Source of the DNA: Sphingomonas aurea
Lineage (GTDB): Bacteria > Pseudomonadota > Alphaproteobacteria > Sphingomonadales > Sphingomonadaceae
Assembly (NCBI RefSeq): GCF_030678875.1
Contig: NZ_JAUUDS010000001.1
Span: 806,001-870,000, forward strand
Length of the DNA stretch: 64,000 nucleotides
Reading direction: 5' to 3'
Shown here: one piece after another, positions 28,038 through 37,380 of the stretch
How the letters are laid out: each line of letters starts with the position of its first letter
Numbering within the stretch: the first letter of the stretch is position 1
Notes under the pieces: generated by a model
What the model saw: only the letters and a program-made list of their open reading frames with translations
The model's database searches: none
Told to the model about the DNA's origin: nothing
Program-made: the position numbers and the translations under genes

Positions 28038-28781
28038 TCAGTTCTTCACGACCGCGGCGGGATGCCACTCCGCGGGAACGCCGCCCCCAAGCGTCCATGG
28101 CAGCATGTAATCCACATACTCCGTCTCGCTCACCCGCCCATCGCGATCATTATCGAGCTTGGCCATCCACTTCCGTTCGGCTGCAGGGTCGCGTGACCCT
28201 GTAACGGGCGCGGGGGGAAGGTTGGCGTCCCGACCCGCGTCGCGCGGCTCCATCGACGATGCCTCGCGGGGATCGAGGAAGCCGGAATGGTCGAGATCCT
28301 TCTGCCGAAACCCCTCTCGATCGAAAGCCGCCGCCTCGTCCAGCCCCACCTTGCGGGCGGTTACATCGTCCCCTTTCTCGTTCTTCATCACCGGCTGGTC
28401 GGTGGCGGGCGCCGGTACGTCCTGAACGATGGCCATCAGAAGCAATGCTGCGAACATGATCGATCCCTTGCGGTGTCGCCGCGCATCCGCGCCGATCGGG
28501 GACGCTGCGGCCGCCGCCCCTTTCCCCTGCCCTGCACCGCTGAACAGGTCCGGCGGCTGGGGTACAAGGATCTGGTACCCCTCTGCCTCAGCCAGCAACC
28601 GCGCCGCAGCGAGTGACGACGACAGGCCCAACTTCGTCCGCGCCATCTTCAAGCGCTTTTCGACCGCGTGAGGCGAGATGCCAAGATCGAGCGCCATCTC
28701 CTTGGCCGTCTGTGGCAGCAGCCGACGGCGCAGACACGCCTTCTCGTTCTTGGTCAGGCGTGCGAGTGCCGGCTCAGACAT
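28038..28781 (-). CDS. LuxR-type HTH/transmembrane/EF-hand fusion regulator
   Basis: 247 residues. An N-terminal LuxR-like HTH (residues 8-65: TAKEMALDLGISPHAVEKRLKMARTKLG) is followed by a linker, one TM helix (about 108-121, GSIMFAALLLMAIVQ) and a C-terminal part with two EF-hand-like loops: near 160-174 DLDHSGFLD and near 210-222 DNDRDGRVSETEY. If the N-terminus is cytosolic, the EF hands face the periplasm and could sense Ca2+. The start overlaps the upstream DUF488 stop region by 8 bp, so the two genes form an operon. Whether the fusion is one protein or the second half is a separate gene starting at an internal Met cannot be settled here. Confidence 0.65.
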   Translation of the reverse strand: MSEPALARLTKNEKACLRRRLLPQTAKEMALDLGISPHAVEKRLKMARTKLGLSSSLAAARLLAEAEGYQILVPQPPDLFSGAGQGKGAAAAASPIGADARRHRKGSIMFAALLLMAIVQDVPAPATDQPVMKNEKGDDVTARKVGLDEAAAFDREGFRQKDLDHSGFLDPREASSMEPRDAGRDANLPPAPVTGSRDPAAERKWMAKLDNDRDGRVSETEYVDYMLPWTLGGGVPAEWHPAAVVKN

Positions 28782-29208
28782 ACAGGTCCTCCACCCGCCA
28801 ACCCTCGCCCACCGCCTGCATCAGCAGCGTGCGGTGGCAGTGACAGGGATCGCGCTCGTAGCAGAGGAGTGCGCTCGGCACCTCGCCGGCGAGTTCCAGC
28901 ATCCGTGCCGCCGCAACCTGCGCCTCCGGCAGCACCAGCTGATCGTCATAGACCGCGCGCAGCGTCGCCACGTCGCCCTTCTTCGCGGCGTCGCGTCCGC
29001 GCTTGGGCGTGCCGAGCGCCTTCAGGTGGACATAGCCGATCCCGGCCTCTCGCAGCGATGCCGCCAATGGCGATTTCGAGAAGCCCGGGCGTCGCGACAG
29101 CGGCAGCGCGCGGACGTCGATCACTCGCGCGACCCCGGCGGTACGCAGCGCCGCGATAAACGCGTCCATCGTCGCGCCCTCATAGCCGATGGTGTAGATC
29201 GTCGTCAT
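28774..29208 (-). CDS. DUF488 family protein
   Basis: 144 residues. DUF488 signature: TIGYEGATMDAFIAAL near the start, IDVRALPLSRRPGFSK, and LLCYERDPCHCHRTLL near the end, with paired cysteines that may bind metal. Function is not known; domain relatives are widespread single-domain cytosolic proteins. It lies upstream of the HTH/EF-hand gene, overlapping it by 8 bp, which suggests shared transcription. Confidence 0.85.
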   Translation of the reverse strand: MTTIYTIGYEGATMDAFIAALRTAGVARVIDVRALPLSRRPGFSKSPLAASLREAGIGYVHLKALGTPKRGRDAAKKGDVATLRAVYDDQLVLPEAQVAAARMLELAGEVPSALLCYERDPCHCHRTLLMQAVGEGWRVEDLYV

Positions 29209-29255
29209 GACCGCGACCTTGCCGCATCGGGGCGCGACCCGCTAGGCGGAGCGGC

Positions 29256-30623
29256 ATGACCCATGACATCCACATCGTCGGCGGCGGCCTGGCCGGATCG
29301 GAGGCCGCATGGCAGCTGGCCGAGGCCGGCTTCAAGGTTCGCCTGTCGGAAATGCGCGGCGGCGGCGATCACACCCCCGCGCACCAGACCGACGGGCTGG
29401 CCGAGCTGGTCTGCTCGAACAGCTTCCGCTCCGACGATGCCGAGGCCAACGCGGTCGGGCTGCTGCATCAGGAGATGCGGACGCTCGGCTCGCTGATCCT
29501 GACCCAGGCCGACGCGCACCGAGTGCCGGCCGGCTCCGCACTGGCGGTGGACCGCGACGGTTATTCCGCCGGAGTCACCGGCGCGCTCGCGGCGCATCCG
29601 AACGTCACGCTCGTCCGCGAGCGGGTCGACGCGCTGCCCGATGGCCCGGTGATCCTCGCCACCGGTCCGTTGACCGCGCCCGCGCTGGCCGAGGCGATCG
29701 GCGGCGCGACGGGGCGCGAGGCGCTCGCCTTCTTCGACGCGCTCGCCCCGATCGTCCACCACGACAGCATCGACATGGAGGTGGCCTGGAAGGCGAGCCG
29801 CTGGGACAAGGGCGAGGCCGACTACATCAACTGCCCGATGGACAAGGACCAGTACCTCGCCTTCCACGCCGCGCTGATCGCGGGTGAGAAGACCCCGTTC
29901 AAGGATTGGGAGCAGGACACGCCCTATTTCGAGGGCTGCATGCCGATCGAGGTGATGGCCGAACGCGGCGTCGACACGCTGCGCTATGGCCCGATGAAGC
30001 CGGTCGGGCTGGACAATCCAAAGACCGGACGATGGCCCTATGCCGTCGTGCAGCTGCGCCAGGACAATGCGCAAGGGACGCTGTGGAACATCGTCGGTTT
30101 CCAGACCAAGCTGAAACATGCCGAGCAGGTGCGCCTGTTCCGGACCATTCCCGGACTGCAGAATGCGGAGTTCGCGCGGCTGGGCGGGCTGCACCGCAAC
30201 ACCTTCATCCGCTCGCCCGAATTGCTCGATACGACGCTGCGGCTGAAGAGCCGGCCCAATCTGCGCTTCGCCGGGCAGATCACCGGCTGCGAGGGCTATA
30301 TCGAGAGCGCGGCGATCGGCCTGATCGCCGGCCGCTTCGCCGCCGCCGAGCTGCGCGGTGAATCCCTGGCGCCGCCGCCGCCGGAAACCGCGCTCGGCGC
30401 GCTCCTCAACCACATCACCGGTGGGGCGGAGGCAGCGACCTATCAGCCGATGAACGTCAATTTCGGCCTGTTCCCGCCGATCCCCGGCCGGACCAAGAAG
30501 GCCGACCGGAAACGCCTCTACACCGATCGGGGGCGGGAAGCGCTGGCGGCGTGGCTCAGCCCTCGCCCGCCGGCGCAGTTGCCGCAGGAGGACATGGTGT
30601 CGTCCGCACAGGCTTGCGCTTGA
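29256..30623 (+). CDS. trmFO: Methylenetetrahydrofolate-tRNA-(uracil-5-)-methyltransferase TrmFO
   Basis: 455 residues. FAD-binding start [16 protein letters not shown] (residues 4-19), then [21 protein letters not shown] and [15 protein letters not shown], all characteristic of TrmFO. It makes ribothymidine at position 54 of tRNAs using methylenetetrahydrofolate as carbon donor and FAD as reductant. It ends by overlapping the convergent EF-hand gene by 68 bp, so both C-termini are encoded on opposite strands of the same DNA. Confidence 0.95.
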   Translation: MTHDIHIVGGGLAGSEAAWQLAEAGFKVRLSEMRGGGDHTPAHQTDGLAELVCSNSFRSDDAEANAVGLLHQEMRTLGSLILTQADAHRVPAGSALAVDRDGYSAGVTGALAAHPNVTLVRERVDALPDGPVILATGPLTAPALAEAIGGATGREALAFFDALAPIVHHDSIDMEVAWKASRWDKGEADYINCPMDKDQYLAFHAALIAGEKTPFKDWEQDTPYFEGCMPIEVMAERGVDTLRYGPMKPVGLDNPKTGRWPYAVVQLRQDNAQGTLWNIVGFQTKLKHAEQVRLFRTIPGLQNAEFARLGGLHRNTFIRSPELLDTTLRLKSRPNLRFAGQITGCEGYIESAAIGLIAGRFAAAELRGESLAPPPPETALGALLNHITGGAEAATYQPMNVNFGLFPPIPGRTKKADRKRLYTDRGREALAAWLSPRPPAQLPQEDMVSSAQACA

Positions 30624-31023
30624 CCGCGGTGGTCGCGAACTCGGCAGGCGACATGCTGCCGGAGCGGTCGCGATCGGCGGTGGTGAACTTCGCGGTCGTC
30701 TTGGCCGCCCACTCGTCGAACGACAGCTGGCCGTCGCCGTTGGTGTCGAGCTTGGCATATGCCTTGCGCCGCGACGCGAGATATTCCTCGCGCGTGATCC
30801 GCCCGTCGCGATCCTTGTCGTAGCGACCGAAACGTTTCTCCTCGCGGGTCTTTGCCGTCGCCTCCGGCACGGTATCGGGCAGCGGTCCATCGCTGGCGGC
30901 GGTCACGCCTTCGGGCTGGGGCGGCAGCACCGCTGCAGGCGCTGCATCGCGGTTCGCCCAGACCAGCGCACCGGCCGCGATCGCCGCCAGTCCCGCGCCA
31001 CCACCCGCCAGATATCGCCACAT
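30556..31023 (-). CDS. EF-hand protein with N-terminal membrane helix
   Basis: 155 residues. A signal anchor ([20 protein letters not shown]) is followed by three EF-hand loops: [26 protein letters not shown] and [13 protein letters not shown]. The loops have the D-x-D/N-x-D/S-G pattern, so Ca2+ binding in the periplasm is likely. ATG at 31023 was chosen for GAGGGGG nine bases upstream over a TTG 51 bases earlier. It ends inside the trmFO 3' region on the opposite strand. Confidence 0.75.
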   Translation of the reverse strand: MWRYLAGGGAGLAAIAAGALVWANRDAAPAAVLPPQPEGVTAASDGPLPDTVPEATAKTREEKRFGRYDKDRDGRITREEYLASRRKAYAKLDTNGDGQLSFDEWAAKTTAKFTTADRDRSGSMSPAEFATTAVKRKPVRTTPCPPAATAPAGEG

Positions 31024-31077
31024 CGCCGCAGTCCCCCTCACCGCTTCGATTAGCGACAGCGCAGACGGACTCAACCG

Positions 31078-31749
31078 CTATCGCCCGGTCAGCCTGTGCC
31101 AGAACAGGCGGGCGACGATCCATGGTCCCGCATCGGGATGAGCGGCGAGGAGGGCGAGCGCGCCCATCGCCCGGCCGCGCCGGCTCCAGCGCGTCCGCGC
31201 CGCGAAGCGACGCGCTGCCGCCATCGCCCGGACGCGGTCGGCAAGTGACGGGTCGCGGACATGGGCGGCGAGGTCGGCCAGCGCCCACCCTTCGCCCGCA
31301 AGTGCCACCGGATCGTCAGCGTCCGCCGCGACGGTGCGCGCGATGGCCGCGAACAGACCACCCCCGCGCTGCCGCGCATAGGTCACCAGATCGTCGGCAG
31401 AGAGCGGGTCCTGGCCCAGCAGCACCTCCCACCCGTCGATCATCCCGGCCAGTGTCGCCCCCCCGGTCCCGCGCGGCAGAACATGGGTCGCCAGCGCTTG
31501 CAGCAGCGGCTCCGCCGGCCATGCACCGTCGTCGAGGGTTGACAGAGCGTCGTGCCACCAGGTCAGCCGCATCTGCGCGATCAGCGGCTCGCGCGCGGCC
31601 CGCACGATGTCGCCCAGCCGTCGGTCGAGGTGCAGCAGCGCTGCCAGCCCGGCGCGCGCGGCGACGGGTGCATAGCCGATTGCGAGCAGCACCGGCGGGG
31701 CGAACGCAGCGCCGGCCGGCGGGTGATCGTACGGAATATTAACGCTCAT
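31078..31749 (-). CDS. Squalene/phytoene synthase-like protein (short)
   Basis: 223 residues. Similarity to the squalene/phytoene synthase fold is suggested by LDRRLGDIVRAAREPLIAQMRLTWWHDAL, like the R-L-x-W-W-x-D motif of the NDUFAF6 and synthase families, and by LADLAAHVRD later. The double DxxxD metal motifs of true synthases are not clearly present, so an assembly-type or non-catalytic role is possible. It precedes the EF-hand gene on the same strand and is divergent from the TadG gene. Confidence 0.55.
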   Translation of the reverse strand: MSVNIPYDHPPAGAAFAPPVLLAIGYAPVAARAGLAALLHLDRRLGDIVRAAREPLIAQMRLTWWHDALSTLDDGAWPAEPLLQALATHVLPRGTGGATLAGMIDGWEVLLGQDPLSADDLVTYARQRGGGLFAAIARTVAADADDPVALAGEGWALADLAAHVRDPSLADRVRAMAAARRFAARTRWSRRGRAMGALALLAAHPDAGPWIVARLFWHRLTGR

Positions 31750-31792
31750 GGTCCAATCCGCGGCAGCCGCAACTTCCGGTTGAGTTCATCCT

Positions 31793-33484
31793 ATGCTGCC
31801 CCGTTTGTTTCAGCGTCTGTTCAGGAATTGCCGCCGGCCGGCCACCACCTTCCTGTCGCGGCTGCGCCGGGACCGCCGGGGCAATACACTGGCGCTGGTC
31901 GCTGCGATGATCCTGCCGATCACCGGCATCATCGGATCCGGCCTCGATATGGCGCGGGTGTACCTGGTCAAGACGCGACTGCAACAGGCATGCGACTCCG
32001 GTGTGCTGGCTGGGCGCCGGCAGATGGCGGGCACAAGCACGCTTAGCACCGCCGTGACCACCGAGGTGCAGAAATACGCGCAGTTCAACTTCCCCCAGCA
32101 GGCGATGGACACCACCGTCTACACCATCGCGCCGACGCTGGATGCCGCCAACGACACGATCAACCTGACGCTGAACACGCGGATGAACACTGCGCTGATG
32201 AGGCTGTTCGGCATCGCCAGCGTGCCCGTGCAGGTGACGTGCAGCGCGCGCGAGGATTACGCCAATATTGACATTGTGCTGGTGCTCGATACCACCGGGT
32301 CGATGGCGTGCAAGCCCGAGCGGGACGACGCCGGCTGTAGTACCTATGCCAACCAGAGCGGCGTCCGTGGCCAGACAATGACTGTCAACGGCCGCACCGT
32401 GACCTACCTCAAGGAAGAAACATCGGGCGGGGTCAACATCTCGCGTATGCAGGGACTGCGTACTGCGCTCTCTTCCCTGCGCGACAAGATGGCGACGATC
32501 GAAACACAGTTCGCCTCCGCTCCGACCGCGCAGCGCAAGCGCGTGCGGTTCGCGATTGTGCCGTTCTCCCAGATGACCAATCCGGGCTTCAGCACCGGTG
32601 CGGCCGGGACGACCCTCTACAGCCGCAATCCCGATTGGTTCAACACGCAAGGAACCTACAAGTCGATCGGCGTGTGCGGTAGCGGGAAGAACGCGTATTA
32701 CTGCTACAAAAGTGCCTCAGTCAGCCATAACAGCAGCTGGATGAGCAGCACCTGGGACGGGTGCGTCGAGGAGCGCGGCACCAGCAACACCATTACCCCG
32801 ACATCGGGGCACAGCATCCCCAACAACCTGCCGTCGAACGCCTATGACCTCATGTTCGACTCCACACCGACGACGGACACGGCAACCCGCTTTACCGTGG
32901 CCGACCCCGATGCCGTCAGTGAGGCGACCACCCCGCAATATGCCTGTCCCAAGGCGATGCGTGAACTCGCGCCGATGTTGACCAGCGACTACAACTCCTA
33001 CTTCACCTTCGCCAACGGGTTCGTAGCGAACGGCGGCACCTATCTGGACCTCGGGATGCTGTGGGCCGCCCGCCTGCTCTCGCGCAACGGGATGTGGGCC
33101 ACGGACAATCCCGTGACGTACAACGGCTTCAAGGTGCAGCGGTACGTCATCCTGATGACCGACGGCGTGATGGACATCAGTAATACCGGCTATGGCGCCT
33201 ATGCCCAGGAAGGGCAGTGGCAGCGCACGACCAATGATGGCAGCGCCGCCACCGCCAACGCCAATCACGGCACCCGCTGGCTGATGACTTGTTCGGCCCT
33301 GAAAAACAACATGGCGACGCAGATCTTCGTCGTCTCGTACAGCGCCAGCTCCAGTCTGACTGCCGACATCCAGTCCTGCTCGTCGGGCGCCGGCTATGCC
33401 TTCAAGGCAGACAGCAGCGCCCAGCTGAATTCCGTGTTCAACACCATCGCTGACAACATCGGCGCGCTGAGACTGTCGCGATGA
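31793..33484 (+). CDS. TadG-like protein with von Willebrand A domain
   Basis: 563 residues. An N-terminal positively charged start and a TadE/G-type hydrophobic segment (GNTLALVAAMILPITGIIGSG, residues 34-55) are followed by an extracytoplasmic domain with a vWA MIDAS motif DIVLVLDTTGSMA and a late ILMTDGVMD. This combination is typical of TadG-like pilus or surface proteins. It overlaps the next tad-like gene by four bases. Probably exported and tethered to the inner membrane, contributing to Flp pilus or surface attachment; pilin and secretion ATPase genes are not in view. Confidence 0.8.
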   Translation: MLPRLFQRLFRNCRRPATTFLSRLRRDRRGNTLALVAAMILPITGIIGSGLDMARVYLVKTRLQQACDSGVLAGRRQMAGTSTLSTAVTTEVQKYAQFNFPQQAMDTTVYTIAPTLDAANDTINLTLNTRMNTALMRLFGIASVPVQVTCSAREDYANIDIVLVLDTTGSMACKPERDDAGCSTYANQSGVRGQTMTVNGRTVTYLKEETSGGVNISRMQGLRTALSSLRDKMATIETQFASAPTAQRKRVRFAIVPFSQMTNPGFSTGAAGTTLYSRNPDWFNTQGTYKSIGVCGSGKNAYYCYKSASVSHNSSWMSSTWDGCVEERGTSNTITPTSGHSIPNNLPSNAYDLMFDSTPTTDTATRFTVADPDAVSEATTPQYACPKAMRELAPMLTSDYNSYFTFANGFVANGGTYLDLGMLWAARLLSRNGMWATDNPVTYNGFKVQRYVILMTDGVMDISNTGYGAYAQEGQWQRTTNDGSAATANANHGTRWLMTCSALKNNMATQIFVVSYSASSSLTADIQSCSSGAGYAFKADSSAQLNSVFNTIADNIGALRLSR

Positions 33485-34104
33485 TCCGCTGGCTGACACG
33501 GCTGCTCGACGACCGGCGCGGCGCGAGCATCATGGAATTCGGGCTGGTGGTGACCCCGCTCATGGTCATGCTGATGGGCGCGGTCGATATGGGCTATCAG
33601 ACCTATGTCCGCACCGTTGCGCTGGGCGCCGCCGAGGGCGCGTCGCGGCGCATCCTGCTGGAAGACGCGGACGAAGCGACAATCGAGACTGACACCCGTG
33701 CCCAGATCCGGCGCGTGATCTCCAGCGCGACGGTCAACGTCGAGACGGGCAGCTTCTTCCGATACAACAATATCGACACGATGGAGCGGTTGACCGTTGA
33801 CCTGAACGGCAACGGCCAACTCGACGGACCGGTCGATACCGACGGCAACGGCGTGCCCGACAAGAGCGACTGCTGGGAGGATGTCGATAATAACGGCGTG
33901 CGCAACATCGTGACGGTTGGCCAGGACGGCATCGGCGGCGCAGACGACATCGTGAAATCGACCGTGACGGTCACCTATCCGCGCTTGCTGCCGATCTGGC
34001 GGCTGATCGGCATCAGCGACACTGCAACCGTAGTGGCATCGACCATGGTCCGCCGTCAGCCCTACGAGAACCAGGCCCCGCCCACCATACGGTGCAAGAC
34101 ATGA
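33481..34104 (+). CDS. TadE-like pseudopilin protein with acidic Asp/Asn/Gly loops
   Basis: 207 residues. TadE motif region GASIMEFGLVVTPLMVMLMG near residues 14-34, with the characteristic Glu five after the Gly, then an extracytoplasmic domain. Unusual for a TadE protein is an Asp/Asn/Gly-rich segment (residues 105-140: DLNGNGQLDGPV, DTDGNGVPDKSD, DVDNNGVRN) that resembles calcium-binding dockerin or thrombospondin type 3 loops. The ATG overlaps TadG's stop and its own stop overlaps the next ATG. Confidence 0.75.
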   Translation: MIRWLTRLLDDRRGASIMEFGLVVTPLMVMLMGAVDMGYQTYVRTVALGAAEGASRRILLEDADEATIETDTRAQIRRVISSATVNVETGSFFRYNNIDTMERLTVDLNGNGQLDGPVDTDGNGVPDKSDCWEDVDNNGVRNIVTVGQDGIGGADDIVKSTVTVTYPRLLPIWRLIGISDTATVVASTMVRRQPYENQAPPTIRCKT

Positions 34105-34733
34105 TGCTGTTCTTCCCCACTCTCACCCAACTGCGGCGGCTCGCGACGGATCGGCGCGGCCTGGCCATGACCGAGTTCGCGCTGTGCCTGCCGCTGCTCG
34201 CCGCCGTCACCTTCGTTGGATTGGAAAACGTCAACTACGCGTTCGCCGCGCAGAAGGTCGGCGACATCGCGACGCTCAGCGCCGACAGCATCTCGCGTAT
34301 ACGCGTCGGGATCAGTGAGGACGACGTGACCGAGACGCTGACCGGAATCGCCAAGCTGGGCAGTACGCTGGGCTTCACCGCCAATGGGCGGGTGATCGTG
34401 TCAAGTATCCAGCCGGTGCTCGATGCCAGCGGCAACATCATCGACCAGAAGATCCGCTGGCAGCGTTGCTACGGCAACCTGACCTCCGCCACCTCTAGCT
34501 ACGGCACCCAGGGCCAGTCGCTTGGCACGGCGGGGATGGGTCCGACCGGTCGCCAGGTCGCCGCGATCAAGGATAATGAACTGATCTTCGTCGAGACGAT
34601 CTACGTCTATCAGCCGCTCATCAACATCAACCTGTTCCGCGGCCAGCGTACGATGCGGATGCTGTCGAGCATGACAGTGCGTGAGCGGACGGCCAACGAC
34701 CTCGTCGCCAGCGGCACCGCGTCGACCTGCTGA
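34101..34733 (+). CDS. TadE-like protein
   Basis: 210 residues from ATG at 34101, which shares its bases with the previous stop (ATGA). TadE pattern GLAMTEFALCLPLLAAVTFVG near residues 18-38 (a GTG nine bases earlier would add three residues). The remaining part is extracytoplasmic and beta-rich with few cysteines. As the third gene of the cluster it likely forms minor pilin subunits with the two before it. Confidence 0.75.
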   Translation: MMLFFPTLTQLRRLATDRRGLAMTEFALCLPLLAAVTFVGLENVNYAFAAQKVGDIATLSADSISRIRVGISEDDVTETLTGIAKLGSTLGFTANGRVIVSSIQPVLDASGNIIDQKIRWQRCYGNLTSATSSYGTQGQSLGTAGMGPTGRQVAAIKDNELIFVETIYVYQPLININLFRGQRTMRMLSSMTVRERTANDLVASGTASTC

Positions 34734-34745
34734 CCTGTCAAGAAT

Positions 34746-34778
34746 CGCCGGCCCCGCCGCAGATGCGCGAGGCCGGCG
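34746..34778. terminator. Hairpin between convergent tadE and pdhB ends
   Basis: CGCCGGCC (34746-34753) and GGCCGGCG (34771-34778) can pair around a 17-base loop, followed by CCCTTATTTA. It lies in the 50-bp gap between two convergent genes and may act as a two-way terminator. The T run is short. Confidence 0.45.
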
Positions 34779-34783
34779 CTCCC

Positions 34784-36217
34784 TTATTTATAGCAGACCT
34801 TCTTCACCGCTTTCACCACCCGGTCGGCGTCGATCAGCGCCAGCTTCTCCAGATTGGCGGCATAGGGCAGCGGAACGTCCTCGTTGGCGACGCGCAGGAC
34901 GGGAGCGTCGAGGTCGTCGAAGCCCTCTTCCATGCAGATGGCCATGATCTCGGACGCGATCGAGCAGGTCGGCCAGCCTTCCTCGGCGACGACCAGGCGG
35001 TTGGTCTTGGCCAGGCTCTTCAGCACGGTGTCCTTGTCGAGCGGGCGCAGCGTGCGCAGGTCGATGACCTCCGCGTCGATGCCCTCCTCTGCCAGGCGAT
35101 CGGCGGCTTCCAGGCTGATGCCGACGCCGATCGAGTAGGACACGATCGTCACGTCCTTGCCCTCGCGCACGATCCGCGCCTTGCCGATCGGCAGGACCCA
35201 GTCGTCGAGCTTGGGCACGTCGAAGCTGCGGCCGTACATCAGCTCGTTCTCGAGGAAGACGACGGGATCCTGCGAGCGGATCGCCGCCTTCAGCAGCCCC
35301 TTGGCATCCGCCGCGTCATAGGGCGCGATCACGATCAGGCCCGGCACGCTGGCATACCAGGGGCCGTAGTTCTGCGAGTGCTGCGCGCCGACGCGGCTGG
35401 CGGCGCCGTTGGGGCCGCGGAACACGATCGGGCAGCGCATCTGGCCGCCCGACATATAGTTGGTCTTGGCGGCCGAGTTGATGATGTGGTCGATCGCCTG
35501 CATGGCGAAGTTGAACGTCATGAACTCGACGATCGGACGCAGGCCGCTCATCGCAGCACCGGTGCCGATGCCGGCGAAGCCGTATTCGGTGATCGGCGTG
35601 TCGATCACGCGGCGCTCGCCGAACTCGTCGAGCAGGCCCTGCGTCACCTTGTACGCGCCCTGATACTGCGCGACCTCCTCGCCCATCACGAAGACGCGGT
35701 CGTCGGCGCGCATCTCCTCGGCCATCGCGTCGCGCAGTGCCTCGCGCACCGTGGTCTTCACCATCTCGGTGCCGGCGGGAACCTCCGGATCGGCGACCTC
35801 GGCCTTGTGGGCCGCGGCCTCGAACAGCTGGCGCGCGCCGGTGTCGACCTTCTCCTGCGCGGGGTGCGCGGAGTCCTCGACCGCGTCGGCGGGCTTGTTC
35901 TCGTCGGCCTTGGCGGTGGCTTCGGGCGTGTCGTCCTTGGTCGCGGCGCCGGCGCTGGCGGTCGAGGCGTCCTCACCCTCTTCGGCGAGCAGCAGGATGT
36001 CGGTGCCGACCTTCACATTGTCGGTACCCTCGGCGACCAGGATCCTGGCGACGACGCCCTCGTCGACCGCCTCGAATTCCATCGTCGCCTTGTCGGTCTC
36101 GATCTCGGCCATGATGTCGCCGGACTTGACGCTGTCGCCTTCCTTCACCAGCCACTTGGCGAGCGTGCCCTCCTCCATGGTCGGGGACAGGGCCGGCATC
36201 TTGATTGCGATCGCCAT
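34784..36217 (-). CDS. pdhB: Pyruvate dehydrogenase E1 beta subunit with N-terminal lipoyl domain
   Basis: 477 residues. Lipoyl domain at 1-80 with [14 protein letters not shown] (lipoylated Lys), a Thr/Ala/Asp-rich linker (about 85-130), then the E1-beta transketolase part beginning [13 protein letters not shown], with [18 protein letters not shown] and [14 protein letters not shown]. The fused lipoyl domain on E1-beta is typical of alphaproteobacteria. Start [17 protein letters not shown] was chosen for the lipoyl N-terminus and because pdhA stops one base before it. Converts pyruvate to acetyl-CoA with PdhA and the E2/E3 subunits, which are outside the window. Confidence 0.95.
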   Translation of the reverse strand: MAIAIKMPALSPTMEEGTLAKWLVKEGDSVKSGDIMAEIETDKATMEFEAVDEGVVARILVAEGTDNVKVGTDILLLAEEGEDASTASAGAATKDDTPEATAKADENKPADAVEDSAHPAQEKVDTGARQLFEAAAHKAEVADPEVPAGTEMVKTTVREALRDAMAEEMRADDRVFVMGEEVAQYQGAYKVTQGLLDEFGERRVIDTPITEYGFAGIGTGAAMSGLRPIVEFMTFNFAMQAIDHIINSAAKTNYMSGGQMRCPIVFRGPNGAASRVGAQHSQNYGPWYASVPGLIVIAPYDAADAKGLLKAAIRSQDPVVFLENELMYGRSFDVPKLDDWVLPIGKARIVREGKDVTIVSYSIGVGISLEAADRLAEEGIDAEVIDLRTLRPLDKDTVLKSLAKTNRLVVAEEGWPTCSIASEIMAICMEEGFDDLDAPVLRVANEDVPLPYAANLEKLALIDADRVVKAVKKVCYK

Positions 36218-36218
36218 C

Positions 36219-37259
36219 TCAGTAACGCTCCACCAGCACGTCGGTATAGAGTTCGGCCGCATCGGGCTCGGGGGTCTGCTCGGCGAAGTCGGCCGCGGCG
36301 TTCACCTGCTTGCGGATCGCCTGTTCCAGCGTCTTCAGCTCGTCCTCCTTGACGCCGCGCTCTTCCAGCAGCTTCTTTACATGCTCGATCGGGTCCGACT
36401 TGTCGCGAACCGACTGCACCTCCTCGCGACTGCGATACTTGGCCGGGTCGGACATCGAGTGGCCGCGATAGCGATAGGTCTTCATCTCGAGGATCACCGG
36501 CCCCTTGCCCGCGCGGACCCAGGCGAGCGCCTCCTCGGCGGCACCACGGCACGCCAGCACGTCCATGCCGTCGACCTGGATGCCAGGGATGCGGAAGCTC
36601 TCGCCGCGGCGATAGAGCTGGTCCTCGGACGATGCGCGGTTCACCGAGGTACCCATCGCATACTGGTTGTTCTCGATGACGAAGATGATGGGGAGCTTCC
36701 ACAGCTCCGCCATGTTGAAGCTCTCGTACACCTGGCCCTGGTTGGCCGCGCCGTCGCCGAAATAGGCCAGGCAGACGCCACCGTCGCCGCTATACTTGTG
36801 CTTGAAGGCGAGGCCCGCACCCAGCGACACCTGCGCGCCGACGATGCCGTGCCCGCCATAGAATTTATGCTCGGTCGAGAACATGTGCATAGACCCGCCC
36901 TTGCCGCGGCTGATGCCGGCGCCGCGCCCGGTCAGCTCGGCCATGATGACCTGCGGATCGATGCCATAGGCGAGCATATGGCCATGGTCGCGGTATCCGG
37001 TGATGACCGAATCCTTCTCGCCGTCGAGCGCCGACTGAAGGCCGACCGCGACCGCTTCCTGACCGATATAGAGGTGGCAGAAGCCGCCGATCAGACCCAG
37101 GCCATATAGCTGCCCGGCCTTCTCCTCGAAGCGGCGGATCAGCAGCATTTCCTTGTAGAATTGCAGCAGCTCTTCCTGCGTCGCCTCATAGGGTTGCGGC
37201 TCGCCGGGACGCTCGCGGTTGGGGATCGGCGGTTCGGACGCGCGGGGGGCTTTGGCCAC
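36219..37259 (-). CDS. pdhA: Pyruvate dehydrogenase E1 alpha subunit
   Basis: 346 residues. Thiamine diphosphate site [19 protein letters not shown] ending with [11 protein letters not shown], plus [15 protein letters not shown] with the regulatory-type Ser loop. [18 protein letters not shown] is a family-typical segment. It is upstream of pdhB in the same operon with one base between stop and start. The 121-bp gap to the divergent MFS gene holds both promoters. Confidence 0.96.
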   Translation of the reverse strand: MAKAPRASEPPIPNRERPGEPQPYEATQEELLQFYKEMLLIRRFEEKAGQLYGLGLIGGFCHLYIGQEAVAVGLQSALDGEKDSVITGYRDHGHMLAYGIDPQVIMAELTGRGAGISRGKGGSMHMFSTEHKFYGGHGIVGAQVSLGAGLAFKHKYSGDGGVCLAYFGDGAANQGQVYESFNMAELWKLPIIFVIENNQYAMGTSVNRASSEDQLYRRGESFRIPGIQVDGMDVLACRGAAEEALAWVRAGKGPVILEMKTYRYRGHSMSDPAKYRSREEVQSVRDKSDPIEHVKKLLEERGVKEDELKTLEQAIRKQVNAAADFAEQTPEPDAAELYTDVLVERY

Positions 37260-37380
37260 AGGTTAAACCTTGTTTTCCGTAAGGGACGCCGGCGCGTATA
37301 GTCCCGGTTTGCCGCCAAGAGCAATTGCCTCGCCCGCGATCGGTTGCTCTTCCGCAGGACGCAGGACTAAAGCGGGGTCG

